Assembly (NCBI GenBank): GCA_027494135.1
Contig: JAOSJK010000080.1
Span: 1-37,860 of the forward strand
Reading direction: 5' to 3'
DNA: 37,860 nt
Source of the DNA: Acidimicrobiia bacterium
GTDB taxonomy: Bacteria; Actinomycetota; Acidimicrobiia; IMCC26256; PALSA-610
Positions within the stretch are counted from its first letter, which is position 1, and each line of letters begins with the position of its first letter. Both the position numbers and the translations under genes were made by a program. Positions 34,475 through 37,860 of the stretch are shown here, piece by piece. Under the pieces are notes generated by a model. The model was not told the DNA's origin, made no database searches, and saw only the letters and a list, made by a program, of their open reading frames with translations.

Positions 34475-35197
34475 ATGCCGATGAACCCGACTGACATCGA
34501 GGCCGTTGCCTTGCTGGACGAACCCGCCCGAGGGGCGCCTCTATGACGCTGTCGTGGGCGCCAGCCAGCCGCTAGCCGCGACGAGGCCGCGTCGGCGACC
34601 GGCGTTAGCCGCGCCTCGCGGCGTTTCACCTCGACAAACTCGTCGAGGCTGGACTCCCGGAGGTTGAGTACCGGCGCCTATCGGGTCGCAGCGGGCGGGT
34701 GCCGGCCGACCGTCGAAGCTCTACCTGCGCGGCGCCCGGGAAGTCGCCGTGTCGCTGCCGGCGCGGCAATACGAGGTTCCTGCAGGCTTCTGGCTACGGC
34801 GCTGGAGCAGATCGCCGGTCCAACACCGATCGAGGCGCTGCGCTCGGCCGCCCACCGGCTCGGCGAGGGCATCGGCGCGGCCGCCCGAAAGCGGAGTGGC
34901 CCGCGGCCCAGTCGCAAACGTCTGCGCGCTGAGCTACGCGAGACGCTCGAGGCGCGCGGCTACGAACCCCTCGATACGCCGACCGGTGAGATCCGGTTCG
35001 CGAATTGCCCGTTCCACGCTCTGGTGGACGATCACCGCGATCTTGTGTGCGGCATGAACCTTGCGCTCGCGAGCGGCATTCTCGACGGACTCGGCGACGA
35101 CCGGCTCACGGCGCGTCTTGATCCGCAGCCGGGCCGGTGTTGCGTAGCGATTTCGGGAGACGCGGCCCCGGGAGCCGGCTGCGAAGGCTGCCGCTAG
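34475..35197 (+). CDS. SufR-like Fe-S/metal-binding transcription regulator
   Basis: The winged-helix start reads MNPTDIEAVALLDEPARG, RLYDAVVGASQPL, then RDEAASATGVSRA and FHLDKLVEAGL in shifted frames, and YRRLSGRSG. The C-terminal half is intact: QIAGPTPIEALRSAAHRLGE, FANCPFHALVDDHRDLVCGM and PQPGRCCVAISG. The cysteines C-x12-C ... CC are those of the actinobacterial SufR group, which senses Fe-S status. About 240 residues. At least four indels lie in 34540-34800. It probably regulates itself and the divergent gene at 34403. trpS follows seven bases later in the same direction. Confidence 0.8.
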
Positions 35198-35204
35198 GCC
35201 AGCC

Positions 35205-36242
35205 GTGGCTGCAATCGCGCCGGGCGCGCCGCCGGCGAGCGTCGGCCGGCCGCGCATGCTCACCGGCGATCGGCCGACAGGGCGCTCCACCTCGGGCATT
35301 ACACGGGGACGCTCGCCAACCGGGTTCGGCTCCGGGACGAGTTCGAGCCGTTCGTCCCGGTGGCGGACTACCACCTCCTCACGACCGGGCTACGTCGTCG
35401 GGACGAGACCGAGCGGGACATCCGCGATGACGTCCTCGGCAATCTCGCGGTGGGCATCGACCCCGCCAGTGGCGACGATCTACCTGCAGTCTCAGGTCCC
35501 GGAGACCGCCGAGCTCTTCCTCCTGCTGGGAATGCTGGTGTCTGTGCCCCGCGTACGGCGGATACCGTCGCTGAAGGACAAGCTTGCCGAGATCCACGCG
35601 GCCGAACCGTCGTTCGGCCTGCTCGGTTACCCGATCCTCCGGGCGAGCGACATCCTGCTCGTCGGCGGCGAGGTTGTGCCGGTCGGGCGTGATCAGGCAT
35701 CACACGTCGAGCTCGCCAGGGAGATCGTCCGCTCCTTCAACGCCGCGTTCGGGCCCACGTTTCGAGAACCGGTCGCGCTGATCCCGGAGGACGGCTTGCT
35801 CCCGGGCACCGACGGCGATCCGAAGATGGGTCGCTCTCGCGGGAACACCATCGACCTCTTCGACGATCCGGCGGCGGTCGACTCCAAGGTGATGGCGATG
35901 TACACGGATCCGAGGCGGGTCCACGCGACCGACCCCGGCCGCGTCGAAGGCAATCCGGTCTTCGCCTATCACGATGCCTTCAACGCCAACCCGGACGAAG
36001 TTGCCGAGCTCAAGGAGCGTTACCGCGCCGGCCGCGTCGGCGACGTCGAGGTCAAGCGCCGCCTCGCCCACGCGCTGAACGAGTTCCTCCACCCCATCCG
36101 GGCACGACGAAGAGCGCTCCTGCAGGACAACCCGACGATCGTCGAGGACGTTCTTCGCGCTGGGGAGACGCGCGCCCGGGCCGAGGCTCGACGGACGATC
36201 GACGCCGTGCGTGCCGCGATGGGCCTCGACTACTTCAGCTGA
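35205..36242 (+). CDS. trpS: Tryptophanyl-tRNA synthetase
   Basis: Charges tRNA(Trp). Reads RPRMLTGDRPTGR, then across a missing C near 35285 LHLGHYTGTLANRVRLRDEF (the HIGH motif as HLGH), VADYHLLTTGLRRRDETERD, and after a compensating indel near 35470 ATIYLQSQVPETAELFLLLG. Further motifs are GYPILRASDILLVGGEVVPV, GRDQASHVELAREIVRSFN and DPKMGRSRGNTIDLFDD, where the KMSKS loop is KMGRS. The C-terminus is normal (HALNEFLHPIRARR). About 345 residues. GTG 35205 is used; ATG 35256 is an alternative. It ends 12 bases inside the opposing stress gene. Confidence 0.9.
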   Translation: MAAIAPGAPPASVGRPRMLTGDRPTGRSTSGITRGRSPTGFGSGTSSSRSSRWRTTTSSRPGYVVGTRPSGTSAMTSSAISRWASTPPVATIYLQSQVPETAELFLLLGMLVSVPRVRRIPSLKDKLAEIHAAEPSFGLLGYPILRASDILLVGGEVVPVGRDQASHVELAREIVRSFNAAFGPTFREPVALIPEDGLLPGTDGDPKMGRSRGNTIDLFDDPAAVDSKVMAMYTDPRRVHATDPGRVEGNPVFAYHDAFNANPDEVAELKERYRAGRVGDVEVKRRLAHALNEFLHPIRARRRALLQDNPTIVEDVLRAGETRARAEARRTIDAVRAAMGLDYFS

Positions 36243-37160
36243 ACCCCGCCGCTTCGCGTTTCCGCGGCGTCGTGCACGATCAGGACCGAACTCTCGGTCC
36301 CCTGGAGTACATTGCGAGCGACGCTCCCGAGCAGCAGCCGGGACAGTCCGGTCAGGCCCCGCGACCCGAGCACGATGAGATCGGCCCGCCAGGTAGAAGC
36401 TTCCTCGAGGATCTCGGCTGCCGCGTCCCCGACCCGCACCGTGTCATCGACGGTCCGGCCTGCCAGCTCGGAGACGGCCGGCAGCGCCACGAGCTAAGGC
36501 TGCGTGTTCACTCTTCGCCGCCTCGAGGTCCTTCGCGTAGGCGTCGACGACTTGTCGATATATCGTCGGCGCGAGCCCGGTGTGCCATGGGCGGATCACC
36601 TCGGCGACGCTGACGACGCGCATGGTTGTTCCGTTGAAGATCGGCCACTGGACGAGTACCTCCTCCGCGTCGCTTGCCGAGAGCGAGCCGTCCGAAGCGA
36701 ATAGGACGCGCTGGGCTGCCGAGCGCCTCGCGACGAGGACCGGGCACGGAGCGTGATCGACAAGCTCGGCGGACACGGACCCCGGGACGAGCGATGCGAT
36801 CGGCCCATGGCCGCGAGATCCGGCGACGATGAGATCAGCCGCGAATCGGTTCGCCTCGTCGACCAAGATCGTCGCCGGTCGGCCGCGGAGCACATCACCG
36901 CCGGCATCGAGACCCGACGCCCGAAGAACCCCGAGTACGCGGGCGAGTTCAGTCTCCCGGTAATCGAGGATCTGCGCCTCAATCTCTGGCGAGGCACCAG
37001 GCTCCGGAGGGGCGAACGGAGCCGAGGGCACCATCGCGGCCGACGGTTCGACGACGGTCACGACACGAACTGCCGAGCCGGGCGGCCACGGCATGGTGGT
37101 CAGGAGCGAGACGGCTTCGTCCGCTCCGGGCGAAGCGTCGTACGCGAGCAGGGCGCGCAT
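36230..37160 (-). CDS. Tandem universal stress protein (two UspA domains)
   Basis: Domain 1 starts MRALLAYDASPGADEAVSLL and ends ADLIVAGSRGHGPIASLVPG followed by SVSAELVDHAPCPVLVARR. Domain 2 starts RVLFASDGSLSASDAEEVLV and, after an indel near 36490, ends ADLIVLGSRGLTGLSRLLLG followed by SVARNVLQGTESSVLIVHD. Both domains keep the ATP-binding G-x2-G-x9-G-(S/T) type pattern. About 310 residues, the usual tandem length. Such proteins act in hypoxia, starvation or dormancy. It lies 203 bases downstream of the single-domain gene and is convergent with trpS, whose stop it overlaps. Confidence 0.9.
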
Positions 37161-37260
37161 CAGCCTTGACCTCGGTCCGTCCGTGCCGTCGGCCGGGTCA
37201 CGCGCAGGCGCGCGAGCGACCAACGCAGTGGCATCGGAGGGAACCGGCGGCGAATCCTCG

Positions 37261-37278
37261 GGATCCGGCGCCGGATCC
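37261..37278. repeat. 18-bp perfect palindrome between the two stress genes
   Basis: GGATCCGGCGCCGGATCC reads the same on both strands and lies in the 203-base gap between the universal stress genes. It could be a terminator stem without a loop or a dimer-binding site. Nothing else in this gap is recognisable. Confidence 0.5.
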
Positions 37279-37363
37279 TCGCCGCGATTGGTGAGACGAG
37301 ACGATGGACGAGTCTTGTCCGAGGTGGTCGACGAGACATCGCGTGCTTGCCTCCTGCTCCGCG

Positions 37364-37723
37364 TCAGCGTGCGATGACGACGCTCGCCGGAGCCCGTAGA
37401 GCGACTTGATGGGACACGCTGGGAGCCAGAGCCCGGGCGACCGCGCCGTCGCGGGTGCCGAGGTAGACGGTGTGGTACGCGCCGTCGTCCGCCACCCTAG
37501 CGATCTCCGCTGCTGGGTCGCCCACTGGTGCGTGAAGAGTGGCGTCGAGGCCGCGCTTTCGCAGGTAGCGGAGGGCATCGTGGGGCGCGTCAAGGAGTTC
37601 GGGCATCACCGTCACGATGCCCAGTTCGGCGTTGGCGTTCTGGGCGGCATCGGCAGCCTGCTGAAGGGCCCAGAACGATTCTTCCGATCCGTCATAGGCG
37701 ACCAGGATGCGGTGGCGGTTCAT
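37364..37723 (-). CDS. Universal stress protein, single UspA domain
   Basis: Intact, 119 residues. MNRHRILVAYDGSEESFWAL opens the Rossmann-like fold, and DDGAYHTVYLGTRDGAVARA with APSVSHQVALRAPASVVIAR closes it; the nucleotide loop G-T-R-D-G replaces the usual G-S-R-G, so ATP binding is uncertain. AAGGAGG stands five bases before ATG 37723. A direct-repeat/TATGGT promoter is upstream, making it part of the putative regulon, perhaps with the tandem stress gene behind it. Confidence 0.85.
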   Translation of the reverse strand: MNRHRILVAYDGSEESFWALQQAADAAQNANAELGIVTVMPELLDAPHDALRYLRKRGLDATLHAPVGDPAAEIARVADDGAYHTVYLGTRDGAVARALAPSVSHQVALRAPASVVIAR

Positions 37724-37787
37724 CTCGACCTCCTTGGGCGGCTTCGACGCGCGCAGCGGCGGCGGCTCGAATGCCACCGTCGCCCGC

Positions 37788-37842
37788 ACCATAGGCGGCG
37801 CATGGAGAGATCCACGAGAACACGCATGAACAGGACATGGAA
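37788..37842 (-). promoter_or_regulatory. Direct-repeat box and -10 of the universal stress gene
   Basis: Minus strand: TTCCA-TGTCCT-GTTCA (37842-37827) and TATGGT at 37793-37788, exactly 38 bases after the proximal G. The distal half-site is the TTCCA variant shared with gap. The leader is about 58 bases. Confidence 0.7.
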
Positions 37843-37860
37843 GCGACCGGAGGGCGGCGA

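Noticed and set aside
1..37860. CRISPR array, tRNA or rRNA genes, insertion sequences
   Set aside because: I saw no regularly spaced identical repeats, no cloverleaf-like segments with the T-arm consensus, and no transposase motifs or terminal inverted repeats.

Overview
This is a very GC-rich, gene-dense bacterial stretch with TAnnnT-type -10 boxes and several start codons only 5-7 bases after a -10 box (leaderless messages). Together with the actinobacterial-style iron-sulfur regulator, tandem UspA proteins and the metabolic genes, this fits a Chloroflexota (Limnocylindria-like) or actinobacterial genome; the sequence alone does not decide between them. More than half of the genes are broken by one or more single-base indels that leave conserved motifs intact in neighbouring frames. 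Coordinates are therefore whole-gene spans across such breaks, which look more like uncorrected long-read errors than biology.

Layout. 1-2930 (+): tail of a molybdoenzyme-related cluster (CxxC protein, haem-b subunit of the type II DMSO-reductase family, polytopic membrane protein, DUF6457 protein). 2963-8777 (-): hypothetical protein, stubs of a merR and a second GAPDH gene, glutamate dehydrogenase with a small metal-binding protein, a PAS-GAF-EAL phosphodiesterase, a Crp/Fnr regulator and a small membrane protein. 9099-12643 (-): cupredoxin lipoprotein, then deoC, DinB, AhpD-like, flavin reductase and OsmC. 12759-22789: a carbohydrate island with GAPDH, pyruvate kinase, transketolase, two HPr, enzyme I, an ascorbate-type PTS (IIC, IIB, IIA) and transaldolase. 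22800-24113 (-): Rieske protein, second cupredoxin and two small membrane proteins. 24423-27104: small stress-type genes (DUF488, Gre-like factor, family 5 uracil-DNA glycosylase). 27325-29365 (+): second metal-binding protein, cytoplasmic histidine kinase and OmpR-type response regulator. 29335-32931 (-): overlapping operon folE, RibD-type reductase, FAD oxidoreductase and membrane protein. 33112-36242: secreted protein, zinc-ribbon protein, membrane protein, divergent SufR-like regulator and trpS. 36230-37723 (-): two universal stress proteins.

The main new observation is a shared promoter design. Eleven intergenic regions carry an 11-bp-period direct repeat, read toward the gene as nTTCA-N6-GTTCA. 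In six of them a TAnnnT box starts exactly 38 bases downstream of the proximal GTTCA, and in three more at 37, 39 or 40 bases, with no clear -35 box. The repeat resembles the PhoP/PhoB direct-repeat boxes bound by OmpR-family regulators. One copy precedes the segment that carries the only histidine kinase/response regulator pair in the window. The targets (cupredoxins, OsmC, GAPDH, metal-binding proteins, Gre factor, folE operon, universal stress protein) suggest a stress or redox/dormancy regulon run by that pair. The link is an inference.
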